A stretch of 64,000 nucleotides of DNA from Pseudomonas sp. UBA1879 (GCF_002338065.1 NZ_DDHJ01000018.1:1-64000), one strand, 5' to 3'; shown: positions 41,207 to 49,861, numbered from the stretch's first letter. Notes: generated by a model from the sequence alone, not told the origin. Translations and numbers: made by a program.

Positions 41207-41220
41207 CATCAACCCCCGTC

Positions 41221-41242
41221 AAAACCCGCTTCGGCGGGTTTT
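41221..41242 (+). terminator. Terminator of htpG
   Basis: AAAACCCGC, loop TTCG, GCGGGTTTT, 14 bases after the htpG stop. Confidence 0.88.
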
Positions 41243-41283
41243 GTCATTTGGTCTCCCCACCTTCGCAAATGCAGGAGTGAGCA

Positions 41284-42015
41284 ATGAGCAACGTTACTGT
41301 GCAGTCCGTGGTGTATCAGATCGACGGCCAGCCCTACGAAAGCCGTCTGGTTTTCGCAGAGGGCGCCCAAGGCGCTCCGGGGTTGGTCATGGCTCCCAAT
41401 TGGATGGGCATCAGTGAAGATGCCGAGCAGATCGCCAAACAGGTGGCGAGCCAAGGCTACGTGGTGTTGTTGGCAGACTTGTATGGCCAGAGCGTACGTC
41501 CGACCAACGCCGATCAGGCCGTGGCTGCGATGGGGCCGTTGAAGAATGACCGCAAGCTGCTGAACAAACGCATGCAGGCGGCGCTGGATCAGCTGTCGAC
41601 GCAATCAGTCGCTGCCGTAGATCAGGGCCGTGTGGCGGCCTTCGGTTTCTGCTTCGGTGGCTGCTGTGCGCTGGAGCTGGCGCGCACGGGCGCGCCGCTG
41701 AAAGCCGCCGTGTCATTCCATGGCACGTTGGACACGACCAACCCTGCTGACGCGAAGAACATCAAAGGGAAAGTCCTGGTACTGCACGGTGCCTCCGACC
41801 CACTGGTGCCGAAAGAGCAGTTGCCCGCCTTCGAAGCGGAAATGAGCGCGGCCAACGTCGATTGGCAACTGTTGAGCTACGGCGGGGCATTCCACTCGTT
41901 CACCGACCCCCACGCAAACAACCCGGGCGTGCAGATGTACAACCCGACCGTGTCCAAGCGTGCGTTTACCGCCATGCATAACCTGCTGGATGAGGTCTTC
42001 CAACAGCATTCTTAA
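41284..42015 (+). CDS. Dienelactone hydrolase family protein
   Basis: Alpha/beta hydrolase with a cysteine nucleophile, of the DLH family. 243 residues. The nucleophile is C123 in GFCFGGCC; the acid is the D in HGASDPLVP and the base the H in GGAFHSFTDP. The substrate in this setting is unknown: there is no chlorocatechol or protocatechuate pathway nearby. In PAO1 the homologue also follows htpG. GCAGGAGTGAGCA precedes the ATG. Confidence 0.9.
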   Translation: MSNVTVQSVVYQIDGQPYESRLVFAEGAQGAPGLVMAPNWMGISEDAEQIAKQVASQGYVVLLADLYGQSVRPTNADQAVAAMGPLKNDRKLLNKRMQAALDQLSTQSVAAVDQGRVAAFGFCFGGCCALELARTGAPLKAAVSFHGTLDTTNPADAKNIKGKVLVLHGASDPLVPKEQLPAFEAEMSAANVDWQLLSYGGAFHSFTDPHANNPGVQMYNPTVSKRAFTAMHNLLDEVFQQHS

Positions 42016-42017
42016 GC

Positions 42018-42088
42018 GTCAAGCTTCAAGGTCGGAGCGGCAGGTCAGATGCGCGCCGCTCCGACTTGCAGCTTCTGGCTCCCAGCTG
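42018..42088. repeat. REP-type inverted repeat, hydrolase/pirin gap
   Basis: GTCGGAGCGGC (about 42033-42043) pairs with GCCGCTCCGAC (about 42056-42066), flanked by the repeat-family words CAAGCTTCAAG and CTTGCAGCTTC. It lies between convergent genes and could end both transcripts. Confidence 0.75.
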
Positions 42089-42091
42089 CTT

Positions 42092-42952
42092 TTATCTGCT
42101 CTTGGGCAGCTCGATCCGCGCCACTTCCCCCGGGACGATCGGCCAGTCGCCCGCTGCCCATTTCGCTCTGGCCTGATCGATAAGCGCCGGGTCGCTGGCG
42201 ACGAAATTCCAGTTCATCCGCCTTGGGCCGTCCAGCGCCGCGCCGCCGATCAGCACCGCATGGGATTCGCTGGTCGCACACAGCGTCGGTTCCATGCCGG
42301 GCTTCAGCACCACCAGTGTGTGTGGATCCACGGTTGCGCCGTCCAGCTCGACATCACCTTCAATCACATAAAGCGCACGCTGCTCATGTTCCGCAGGGAT
42401 CAGCAGTGTGGTGGCGGTCTGCATCTTCAGTTCAGCGTACAGGGTTGGTGACAGCACGGGAACCGGCGACGTCAGGCAGAACCCGCTGCCGGCGATCATG
42501 CGGATCGCGATGCCCATGCCGTCGCTCACGGGCAACGTGGAGGCGGGGTGGTGGCTGTAGTGGCCCACCCCTTGTTCATGTGCCTTGGGCGAGGCGAGCC
42601 AGACTTGCAGGCCGTGCAGGCGCGAGCCGCTGGCATGCAGCGCCTGCGGAGTGCGTTCGATGTGGGCGATGGCGCGCCCTGCGGTCATCCAACTCACCTC
42701 GCCGGGCTTGACGTGTTGGTCGCTGCCGAGGCTGTCCTTATGGTGGATTTCGCCTTCGAACAGGTAGGTGAGGGTCGACAGCCCGATGTGAGGGTGTTGG
42801 CGAATGTCCATGCCGGTACCTGGCGGGTAGGACGTTTCCAGCAAGTGATCAAAGAACACGAAGGGTCCGACGCTACGGCATTGTGCGGAGGGCAGGGGGC
42901 GCAGGATCGGCTGGCCTTCGACGTCTTCTGCACGGGGAATGATGGTCAACAT
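42092..42952 (-). CDS. Pirin family protein
   Basis: Bicupin of the pirin family, 286 residues. The N-terminal cupin carries the metal-site histidines in DIRQHPHIGLSTLTYLFEGE and IHHKDS, and the glutamate region follows. FVFFDHLLETSYPPGTGMD and HIERTP are typical. Some pirins are quercetin dioxygenases (YhhW, YhaK type); a role as redox sensor is known for others. Its exact function is open. Convergent with the hydrolase gene and downstream of fabB on the same strand, but separated from it by a terminator. Confidence 0.9.
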   Translation of the reverse strand: MLTIIPRAEDVEGQPILRPLPSAQCRSVGPFVFFDHLLETSYPPGTGMDIRQHPHIGLSTLTYLFEGEIHHKDSLGSDQHVKPGEVSWMTAGRAIAHIERTPQALHASGSRLHGLQVWLASPKAHEQGVGHYSHHPASTLPVSDGMGIAIRMIAGSGFCLTSPVPVLSPTLYAELKMQTATTLLIPAEHEQRALYVIEGDVELDGATVDPHTLVVLKPGMEPTLCATSESHAVLIGGAALDGPRRMNWNFVASDPALIDQARAKWAAGDWPIVPGEVARIELPKSR

Positions 42953-43048
42953 GGCAGGGCTCTCGGTGAACGTGGCGACAAGGTACCCAGCATAAACCGC
43001 AGTGTCTGGATCGTCTGTGCTCTCAGGCGCGGTGTGTTGACAGGCATG

Positions 43049-43076
43049 AAAAAGGCGCCTCGAAGGGCGCCTTTTT
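43049..43076 (-). terminator. Terminator of fabAB
   Basis: AAGGCGCC (43052-43059) pairs with GGCGCCTT (43066-43073) around a six-base loop, with T-runs on both strands. It lies 23 bases past the fabB stop. Confidence 0.9.
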
Positions 43077-43098
43077 CAGGTGCGAAGAACGGCTCGAA

Positions 43099-44319
43099 TC
43101 ACTGGCCGGTCCAGCGCTTCATCACCAGCGTAGCGTTGGTGCCGCCGAAGCCGAAGCTGTTGCTCATGACCAGGTTGATCTCGGCGTTTTCGCGAGTCTT
43201 GGTCAGGATCGGCAGGTCAGCGACTTCCGGATCCAGTTCGTCGATGTTCGCCGAGCCTGCCATGAAATTGCCTTCCATCATCAGCATGCAGTAGATCGCT
43301 TCGTGAACGCCGGCGGCGCCCAGAGAGTGACCCGACAGGCTCTTGGTGGAGCTGATGGCTGGCGCGTTGCTGCCGAACACTTCACGCACGCCTTTCATTT
43401 CCGCGACGTCGCCGACTGGAGTCGACGTGCCGTGGGTGTTCAGGTAGTCGATCTTGCCATCGACGGTGGACAGCGCCTGCTGCATGCAGCGGATAGCGCC
43501 TTCGCCGCTTGGCGCGACCATGTCGTAGCCGTCGGAGGTTGCGCCGTAGCCCACCAGTTCGGCGTAGATTTTCGCACCACGGGCCAGGGCGTGTTCCAGC
43601 TCCTCGACCACGACCATGCCGCCACCGCCGGCGATCACGAAGCCGTCACGGTCTGCGTCGTAGGCACGAGAGGCCTTTTCAGGGGTTTCGTTGCGCTTGC
43701 TGGACAGGGCGCCCATGGCGTCGAACAGGAACGACTGGCTCCAGTGCTCCTCTTCACCGCCACCGGCGAAAACGATGTCCTGCTTGCCCATCTGAATCTG
43801 TTCCATGGCGGTACCGATGCAGTGAGCACTGGTCGCGCAGGCCGATGCGATGGAGTAGTTCAGGCCCTTGATCTTGAACGGCGTCGCGAGGCACGCCGAC
43901 ACGGTGCTGCTCATGGTGCGGGTGACGCGGTAAGGACCAACGCGCTTGACGCCTTTCTCGCGCAGGATGTCCAACGCTTCCATCTGGTTCAGGGTCGACG
44001 CGCCACCGGAACCGGCGATCAGGCCTGTACGCGGGTTGGACACTTGCTCTTCAGTCAGGCCGGAGTCCTTGACCGCATCCTGCATCGCCAGGTAGGCATA
44101 GGCCGCGGCGTGACCGACAAAACGGTAGATCTTGCGGTCGATCAGCTCTTCGAGGTTGAGGTCGATGGAGCCGGACACCTGACTGCGCAGGCCCATTTCG
44201 GCATATTCCGGGTTGAAACGGATGCCAGGGCGGCTTGCACGCAGGTTGGCGGAAACGGTGTCTTTGTCATTGCCCAAGCAGGAAACAATGCCCAGACCAG
44301 TGATAACGACGCGGCGCAT
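43099..44319 (-). CDS. fabB: Beta-ketoacyl-ACP synthase I
   Basis: Elongating condensing enzyme, essential for unsaturated fatty acids (EC 2.3.1.41). 406 residues from the ATG at 44319 (MRRVVITGLGIVSCLGND); 28 further in-frame residues upstream overlap the intergenic region and fabA side and are not conserved. The catalytic triad is C161 in SIASACATSAHCIG, the His in LNTHGTSTPVGD and the His in KSLSGHSLGAAG. It lies 10 bases after fabA and forms the fabAB operon. Confidence 0.97.
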   Translation of the reverse strand: MRRVVITGLGIVSCLGNDKDTVSANLRASRPGIRFNPEYAEMGLRSQVSGSIDLNLEELIDRKIYRFVGHAAAYAYLAMQDAVKDSGLTEEQVSNPRTGLIAGSGGASTLNQMEALDILREKGVKRVGPYRVTRTMSSTVSACLATPFKIKGLNYSIASACATSAHCIGTAMEQIQMGKQDIVFAGGGEEEHWSQSFLFDAMGALSSKRNETPEKASRAYDADRDGFVIAGGGGMVVVEELEHALARGAKIYAELVGYGATSDGYDMVAPSGEGAIRCMQQALSTVDGKIDYLNTHGTSTPVGDVAEMKGVREVFGSNAPAISSTKSLSGHSLGAAGVHEAIYCMLMMEGNFMAGSANIDELDPEVADLPILTKTRENAEINLVMSNSFGFGGTNATLVMKRWTGQ

Positions 44320-44329
44320 GCGAATACCC

Positions 44330-44845
44330 TTAGAAATTGTCAGTGGAGGTGAACACGCCGACGCGGAGGCCTTCGGCGGTGTAGATTTCGCGACCGTCGA
44401 CACTGACCGAACCGTCGGCGATGGCCAGGTTCAGCTTGCCTTTGAGGACGCGCTTGATGTGAATGTTGTAGGTGACTTTCTTCGCGGTCGGCAGGACCTG
44501 ACCGAAGAACTTCACTTCGCCCGAACCCAGCGCACGGCCACGCCCCGGCAGGCCTTGCCAGCCCAGAAAGAAACCGACCAGTTGCCACATGGCGTCGAGG
44601 CCCAGGCAGCCAGGCATCACCGGATCGCCTTCGAAGTGACAGCCGAAAAACCACAGGTCTGGAGTGATGTCCAGTTCGGCGACCAATTCACCTTTGCCGA
44701 ACTTGCCGCCTTCTTCGCTGATATGAACGATGCGGTCCATCATCAGCATGTTAGGGGCGGGCAGTTGCGCATTACCTGGGCCGAACAGCTCACCGCGACT
44801 GCAGCGCAGCAGGTCTTCCCGGGTAAAGGCGTTTTGTTTGGTCAT
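44330..44845 (-). CDS. fabA: 3-hydroxydecanoyl-ACP dehydratase/isomerase
   Basis: Dehydrates 3-hydroxydecanoyl-ACP and isomerises trans-2- to cis-3-decenoyl-ACP, the branch to unsaturated fatty acids (EC 4.2.1.59, 5.3.3.14). 171 residues, hotdog fold. Catalytic H70 in WFFGCHFEGDPVMPGC and D84 in LGLDAMWQ. GAGGAG lies close before the ATG. The promoter and an imperfect palindrome upstream suggest control by a DesT/FabR-type repressor. Confidence 0.98.
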   Translation of the reverse strand: MTKQNAFTREDLLRCSRGELFGPGNAQLPAPNMLMMDRIVHISEEGGKFGKGELVAELDITPDLWFFGCHFEGDPVMPGCLGLDAMWQLVGFFLGWQGLPGRGRALGSGEVKFFGQVLPTAKKVTYNIHIKRVLKGKLNLAIADGSVSVDGREIYTAEGLRVGVFTSTDNF

Positions 44846-44937
44846 GCGAGCTCCTCGATAATCCTGTGCGGCAGGGTGTGGCAGTTCTTACCCAATCTGG
44901 CCAGCCGGGATATGCCCCTGTCTGGCAGCCTACTCAT

Positions 44938-44965
44938 AGACTATTGCGTTGTAGTGAAAGTCACA
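44938..44965 (-). promoter_or_regulatory. Candidate fabAB promoter
   Basis: On the minus strand TGTGAC (44965-44960), a 16-base spacer and TAGTCT (44943-44938), about 95 bases before fabA. Confidence 0.45.
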
Positions 44966-44979
44966 GCACGGGCGAAATG

Positions 44980-44997
44980 AATGTACACCTGTGCACT
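44980..44997. promoter_or_regulatory. Imperfect palindrome before fabAB (DesT/FabR-like)
   Basis: On the minus strand AGTGCACA-GG-TGTACATT, with 6 of 8 positions symmetrical. It ends 14 bases upstream of the -35. TetR-type regulators of unsaturated fatty acid synthesis (FabR in E. coli, DesT in P. aeruginosa) bind palindromes at the fabA/fabB promoter. Assignment inferred. Confidence 0.45.
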
Positions 44998-45058
44998 GAA
45001 ATTGTCCGTCCGCAGGTTGGCGCGGGTCGATCACGGCACACAAGACTGCCGCAATTTA

Positions 45059-47008
45059 TCATTTATCGCCAGTCGCAGATGGCTTAAAGGTCAACCAGCG
45101 CGCCAAAAGCTGCTCTAAATCAGCACGTTTGAAGGGTTTGGCCAAGTAATCGTTCATTCCTGATTGCAGGCACAGGTCGCGATCCCCGTGCCGGGCGTTG
45201 GCGGTCAGGGCGATGATGGGCAGGGTTTCGAGCCCGGGAAGTTCGCGTATCCGGCGGGTGGCCTCGTAGCCGTCCATCACCGGCAAACGACAGTCCATCA
45301 GGATCAGGGCGAACTGTTCCTTGCTGGCCATGCTCACCGCTTGCGCGCCGTCTCCCGCCACGCTGACCTGCAAGCCCAGGCTGCGTAGCATGGCTTCGAC
45401 TACGGTCCGATTGACCGGGTTGTCTTCCACCAGCAGCACGCAGCCGTCCCGGTCCTGAGGGACTTCGCCCACCGTACCGGCCAACGGAAGCGGCTCCTCT
45501 TGCTGGACCCGCTGCAAGGGAATCCGCAGCGTGAACACCGAACCGAGCCCTTCGCTGCTCTCGGCGTTCAGCGACCCGCCCATGCGCTCGGCGAGGTTGC
45601 GGGCGATGGGCAATCCCAGGCCCGTGCCGCCGTAACGCCTGGAGATCGAGTTGTCGGCCTGTTGGAAGGCATCGAACATCGACTCCAGGAGCTGCGCCGA
45701 AATGCCGATGCCGCTGTCACGTACCGCACAGGTAAAAAGGATGTGCTGCGCGTCCTGTTCCTGCCACGCGGTCTCGACCCGCACACTGCCGAACTCGGTG
45801 AATTTCAGGGCGTTGCCGATCAGGTTCACCAGAATCTGTCGGATACGGGTGGGGTCGCCCTTGACGCGCAACAGGTCCAGACCCGGCGAGAGAGCAAGTT
45901 CCAGCGCAAGACCTCGCTGTTGCGCGTTGTGGGCAAACGCCTGGACCGACGTGGCGATCAGGTCGGCGAGGTTGAAAGAGATGTTCTCCAGTTCCAGCGC
46001 ATCCCGTTCGAAGCGAGAGAAATCAAGGATGTCATTGATGACCCGCAACAGATGCTCGGTGGACTCAGTGGCCAAGGCGGCATACTCGGCCTGTTCCTCG
46101 GTCATCTTCGTGGTTTCCATCAGTTGCAGCATGCCCAGTACCCCATTCATAGGGGTGCGCAGTTCATGGCTCATCATGGCCAGAAATTCCGATTTCGCGC
46201 TGTTCGCCCGCTCGGCTTCTTCGCGGGTTCTGATCAGTTCGTCCATGGCCTGTTTTTGTTCGCGGCTGGCCTTCTCCAGTCCCAGCGCGAGGTTGTTGAT
46301 GTGGCGCGCCAGATCGCCCAGTTCAGCGTCGTCGGCCACGGGTAACGGCGCGCTGTAGTCGCCGTGTTGAATGGCTTTCACCGCGGCGCTCATGGCGCTG
46401 ATCGGCTGGGACAGGCTCAGCGACAGCCGCCGCGCGAGGATGTAGGTGAAGAGCAGGGCGAACAGGGCAAGAATGCCCGCCTTCAACAGGATCTCCTGTT
46501 CCCGCACGTTGAAGGCATCGCTGGACATGCCCACTAGCACACGGCCCAGGTAGTCCTCGACAGGCACGCTGACCGTGTCGTCGGCAATGTCTGTGCGATG
46601 GCTCTCAGGCTTGATCTGTTGCAGACGAATCGGTGCCTGAAAGACGTCCATCTGCCGGGACTGCGCCAGTTCACCCGGCTCTTCGACGTGCACCAGCACC
46701 TTGCCGGTGTTGTCCTGGACCTCGAGAAAACGCACGTGGGGCGTGTTCATGGTGGCCCTCATCAGGCTCTCGAGCACGTCGTCATTGCCGACGATGACGC
46801 CATATTCGCAAGCAGGTGCCAGCTGGTTGGCGATCAGTTGCCCGGTGTGCGTCAGCTCCTGACGCAAATCCTGAATGCGAACGACGGTAAAAAAGCTGAT
46901 GAGCAGCAGAGTCAGCAACAAGGCCGGGCCCAGGCTGAGAATCTGCGTGCGGGTGCTGATGTTCCAGCCACGTTGCGTGGTCAAGGCCGCGCTCCTCGGG
47001 GCATGCAC
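45059..47008 (-). CDS. Hybrid sensor histidine kinase, PA1611-like
   Basis: 649 residues: TM helix 1 (about 24-45), a periplasmic domain (46-174), TM helix 2 (about 176-192), HAMP (about 193-245), HisKA with H281 in AMMSHELRTPMNGV, an HATPase domain (GTGLGLPIARNLAERMGGSL), and a C-terminal receiver with the phosphorylated D572 (LILMDCRLPVMDGYEATRR). There is no Hpt domain. In PAO1 the kinase in this place between fabA and gpsA, PA1611, interacts with RetS and signals through HptB to influence the Gac/Rsm system. That role is inferred here from position and architecture. Divergent from gpsA. Confidence 0.92.
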   Translation of the reverse strand: MHAPRSAALTTQRGWNISTRTQILSLGPALLLTLLLISFFTVVRIQDLRQELTHTGQLIANQLAPACEYGVIVGNDDVLESLMRATMNTPHVRFLEVQDNTGKVLVHVEEPGELAQSRQMDVFQAPIRLQQIKPESHRTDIADDTVSVPVEDYLGRVLVGMSSDAFNVREQEILLKAGILALFALLFTYILARRLSLSLSQPISAMSAAVKAIQHGDYSAPLPVADDAELGDLARHINNLALGLEKASREQKQAMDELIRTREEAERANSAKSEFLAMMSHELRTPMNGVLGMLQLMETTKMTEEQAEYAALATESTEHLLRVINDILDFSRFERDALELENISFNLADLIATSVQAFAHNAQQRGLALELALSPGLDLLRVKGDPTRIRQILVNLIGNALKFTEFGSVRVETAWQEQDAQHILFTCAVRDSGIGISAQLLESMFDAFQQADNSISRRYGGTGLGLPIARNLAERMGGSLNAESSEGLGSVFTLRIPLQRVQQEEPLPLAGTVGEVPQDRDGCVLLVEDNPVNRTVVEAMLRSLGLQVSVAGDGAQAVSMASKEQFALILMDCRLPVMDGYEATRRIRELPGLETLPIIALTANARHGDRDLCLQSGMNDYLAKPFKRADLEQLLARWLTFKPSATGDK

Positions 47009-47252
47009 ATCGCGATCATGTGAGTGGGGCCATGAACGTGTCTCGACGGTTAGCGACCTGACGACAGGTCATCGGCGCTGCGGTGGAATTTTCATCCGGA
47101 GCGCGCATCTTAACCGAGCCGTAGGCGATTTCCTCATTAAGAGTAGGGCTCCCGCTTATGTGAGGCGCCGAGGTGTTTTGCCGCTGGTGGCAGGCATCGC
47201 GCTCCGTATAATGCTGCATCGCCAAATCCGATGGCTCTAGATGGATGGTTTT

Positions 47253-48278
47253 ATGACCCAACAGCAACCGATCGCCGTTCTGGGTGGCGGCAGTTTCGGC
47301 ACGGCGGTGGCCAACCTGCTGGCCGAAAATGGTCACCGGGTCTTGCAATGGATGCGAGACCCCGAACAGGCCGAGGCGATTCGCGTCAATCGCGAGAACC
47401 CGCGCTACCTCAAGGGCGTCAAGGTGCTCGAGGCGGTGGAGCCGGCGACCGACCTGCCAAGCGTTTTGCAGGCCGCGTCGTTGGTATTCGTCGCGCTCCC
47501 GTCCAGTGCGCTGCGCAGCGTATTGACGCCTCACGTTGATGTGCTGACCGGCAAGATGCTGGTCAGCCTGACCAAAGGCATCGAGGCGCAGACGTTCAAG
47601 CTGATGAGTGAAATCCTCGAAGACATCGCGCCGAAATCGCGGATTGGCGTGCTGTCCGGCCCCAACCTGGCCCGCGAGATTGCCGAGCATGCGCTGACCG
47701 CCACGGTGGTCGCCAGTGAAGACGAAGACCTCTGCCAGCAGGTTCAGGCCGCGCTGCACGGTCGCACCTTCCGCGTGTACGCCAGCGCCGACCGTTTTGG
47801 CGTGGAGTTGGGCGGGGCGCTGAAAAACGTCTACGCCATCATCGCCGGCATGGCCGTGGCGCTGGGCATGGGCGAAAACACCAAAAGCATGCTGATCACC
47901 CGGGCACTGGCCGAGATGACCCGCTTCGCGGTCAGCCAGGGCGCAAACCCGATGACCTTTCTCGGACTCGCCGGTGTCGGTGACCTGATCGTGACCTGCT
48001 CATCGCCAAAAAGCCGCAATTATCAGGTCGGCTTTGCGCTGGGGCAGGGCTTGAGCCTGGAGGAGGCCGTGACCCGACTGGGCGAAGTCGCCGAGGGCGT
48101 GAACACGCTGAAAGTGCTCAAGGCCAAGGCCCAGGAAGTGCAGGTGTACATGCCGCTGGTCGCCGGCCTGCACGCCATTCTCTTCGAAGGGCGCACGCTG
48201 GAGCAGGTCATCGAACTGCTCATGCGTGCCGAACCCAAGACCGACGTCGACTTCATCTCGACCAGCGGTTTCAATTGA
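47253..48278 (+). CDS. gpsA: Glycerol-3-phosphate dehydrogenase [NAD(P)+]
   Basis: Reduces dihydroxyacetone phosphate to sn-glycerol 3-phosphate for phospholipid synthesis (EC 1.1.1.94). 341 residues from the ATG at 47253 (MTQQQPIAVLGGGSFGTAVA); the earlier ATG at 47241 lacks a good ribosome site. NAD loop GGGSFGTA; the catalytic lysine in GVELGGALKNVYAII; VSLTKGIE and LAGVGDLIVTCSSPKSRNY are typical. A TATAAT (47207-47212) lies 40 bases upstream, without a clear -35. The next genes follow closely. Confidence 0.97.
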   Translation: MTQQQPIAVLGGGSFGTAVANLLAENGHRVLQWMRDPEQAEAIRVNRENPRYLKGVKVLEAVEPATDLPSVLQAASLVFVALPSSALRSVLTPHVDVLTGKMLVSLTKGIEAQTFKLMSEILEDIAPKSRIGVLSGPNLAREIAEHALTATVVASEDEDLCQQVQAALHGRTFRVYASADRFGVELGGALKNVYAIIAGMAVALGMGENTKSMLITRALAEMTRFAVSQGANPMTFLGLAGVGDLIVTCSSPKSRNYQVGFALGQGLSLEEAVTRLGEVAEGVNTLKVLKAKAQEVQVYMPLVAGLHAILFEGRTLEQVIELLMRAEPKTDVDFISTSGFN

Positions 48279-48304
48279 TTGAACGGCCTCTCGCCCCTGG
48301 CCTC

Positions 48305-48661
48305 ATGGAGAACACTTTGAACGCATCAAACTTCAACTCACACGAATCGATCCTGCTGCGCATTCTCTGGATGGTGGTGTTTGTCGTGGTCTGGCAGGTC
48401 GCTGAGATTGTCCTTGTCGTCGTGGTGCTGGTTCAACTGGGCTATCGCCTGGTTTACGGCGCGCCCAGCCTGAGCCTGATGTCGTTCGGCGATAGCTTGA
48501 GCCAGTTTCTGGCGCACATAGGCCGCTTCGGTACGTTCCACACCGACCAGAAACCGTGGCCGTTCGCCGACTGGCCCGCGCCCCGAGCCCCTGAGGGTGA
48601 AGCGCCACACACCGTGCCTGCCGCCCGTCACCCGGTGCGCGACGAGGAGCCGAAGCGATGA
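48305..48661 (+). CDS. DUF4389 domain membrane protein
   Basis: 118 residues from the ATG at 48305; TTG at 48317, six bases after GGAG, or TTG at 48275 overlapping the gpsA stop are alternatives. One or two hydrophobic segments (ILLRILWMVVFVVVWQVAEI and the following VLVVVVLVQLGYRL) are followed by a conserved LSQFLAHIGRFGTFHTDQKP. A proline-rich, poorly ordered tail ends the protein. The stop overlaps the sixA start (ATGA). Function unknown; the link with gpsA and sixA is shared by other pseudomonads. Confidence 0.82.
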   Translation: MENTLNASNFNSHESILLRILWMVVFVVVWQVAEIVLVVVVLVQLGYRLVYGAPSLSLMSFGDSLSQFLAHIGRFGTFHTDQKPWPFADWPAPRAPEGEAPHTVPAARHPVRDEEPKR

Positions 48662-49116
48662 AAGTGTGGATTCTGCGCCACGGCGAAGCTCAGTACCGGG
48701 CGCGCACGGACGCCGAACGGGAGCTGACCGCCAATGGGCGCAAAGAAGTCCTGAACAGCGCCGCACACTTGCTGGGGCAGCCCTTGCGCTGGATCATCGC
48801 CAGCCCCTACGTTCGCGCCCAGCAAACGGCGGAATTGGTGCGTCAGGCGCTGGGTTTTGCCGATGCCGTGGTGACCGTGCCATGGTTGACCCCGGACAGC
48901 GACCCGCGCAAGGCGTTGGAAAATCTGGACCTCTATGCCTCAGATAACGTGTTGCTGGTCAGCCATCAGCCCCTGGTCGGGTCGTTGATCGGCCTGGCTG
49001 TGCATGGCAATGTGCAGCAGGCCGAGCCCATGCAGACCGCCAGCCTGGCCGAGCTGGAAGGCGATTTTCCGCTGGCGGGGGCGCTGAACCTGCTGGGCGT
49101 TCGGCATCCGGAGTGA
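48658..49116 (+). CDS. sixA: Phosphohistidine phosphatase SixA
   Basis: Small histidine-phosphatase-superfamily enzyme removing phosphate from phosphohistidine in phosphorelay or PTS proteins. 152 residues. RHG motif at the N-terminus (KVWILRHGEAQ, nucleophile H8), the arginine in ASPYVRAQQTAEL and the second histidine in NVLLVSHQPLVGSLIG. Overlaps the previous gene by four bases. E. coli SixA acts on ArcB or PtsO(NPr); which target applies here is unknown, although a hybrid kinase gene lies nearby. Confidence 0.93.
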   Translation: MKVWILRHGEAQYRARTDAERELTANGRKEVLNSAAHLLGQPLRWIIASPYVRAQQTAELVRQALGFADAVVTVPWLTPDSDPRKALENLDLYASDNVLLVSHQPLVGSLIGLAVHGNVQQAEPMQTASLAELEGDFPLAGALNLLGVRHPE

Positions 49117-49145
49117 CGCCGAAATCAGGGTCGGTCATTGTCCCC

Positions 49146-49233
49146 TGTAGGAGTGAGCTTGCTCGCGATGCGTTGTGTCAATCACTGTATCCGGCGCAGG
49201 TATACCGCTATCGCGAGCAAGCTCACTCCTACA
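49146..49233. repeat. Perfect REPIN
   Basis: Two perfect 24-base inverted arms (49146-49169 and 49210-49233), containing GGAGTGAGCTTGCTCGCGAT and its complement, around a 40-base loop, between sixA and the thioesterase gene. Confidence 0.92.
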
Positions 49234-49280
49234 AGGGCGAGGGCGTCTGCACAACGATTACCTCTCGAATGACTTCATGA

Positions 49281-49288
49281 AACAACAA
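49281..49288 (+). promoter_or_regulatory. Candidate Hfq/Crc motif before the thioesterase
   Basis: AACAACAA, an exact AAnAAnAA (CA) motif, directly in front of the AAGGAAAAACC ribosome site. Confidence 0.5.
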
Positions 49289-49297
49289 GGAAAAACC

Positions 49298-49741
49298 ATG
49301 AGCCTATGGCGTGAAACCCCCGACCTCGATGCTCTTAATGCCATGCAGAAGAACACCATTGGCGAGCAACTGGATATTCGCTTCGAGGCGGTGGACGATC
49401 AATCCCTGACCGCCAGCATGGCCGTCGATCATCGCACCCATCAGCCTTATGGCCTGCTGCATGGCGGCGCGTCGGTGGTGCTCGCGGAAACTGTCGGTTC
49501 CTCCGCGAGCTACCTGGTCATCGACACGAGCAAATATTACTGCGTCGGCATCGAAGTCAACGCCAACCACCTGCGGGGCCTGCGCAGCGGTCGCGTAACC
49601 GCCGTGGCGCACCCGGTTCACATTGGCCGCATGACCCACGTTTGGGACATCCGCCTGACCAGTGACGACGGCAAGGCCAGTTGCATCTCGCGCCTGACCG
49701 TGGCAGTCGTGCCCCTCGGCGAACAGCCGCCTGCGCGCTGA
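49298..49741 (+). CDS. Hotdog-fold acyl-CoA thioesterase (PaaI/YdiI type)
   Basis: 147 residues from the ATG at 49298, chosen for AAGGA upstream and the family N-terminus MSLWRETPDLDALNAMQKNT. The open frame extends back to 49175 through the repeat, which is not coding. Catalytic segment LLHGGASVVLAETVGSSASY, with the conserved E in the helix; NANHLRGLRSGRVTAVAHPV is typical. It probably hydrolyses acyl- or aroyl-CoA such as 1,4-dihydroxy-2-naphthoyl-CoA-like or 4-hydroxybenzoyl-CoA esters; substrate not known. The Crc-type motif upstream suggests carbon control. Confidence 0.92.
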   Translation: MSLWRETPDLDALNAMQKNTIGEQLDIRFEAVDDQSLTASMAVDHRTHQPYGLLHGGASVVLAETVGSSASYLVIDTSKYYCVGIEVNANHLRGLRSGRVTAVAHPVHIGRMTHVWDIRLTSDDGKASCISRLTVAVVPLGEQPPAR

Positions 49742-49861
49742 ATGCGCAATAGTGCCGCCGTTGACCGGAGTGCCATCACCGATGGCAGTTCCGGTCATTG
49801 CTGATGCCAGAACCCGATGCGCACAATGGCGCCTTGATCACGGCTCTCACGGTGCGCGGGC

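Noticed and set aside
49175..49297. Upstream extension of the thioesterase frame
   Set aside because: The extra 41 residues translate the right arm of a REPIN and are followed by a good ribosome site directly before the internal ATG.
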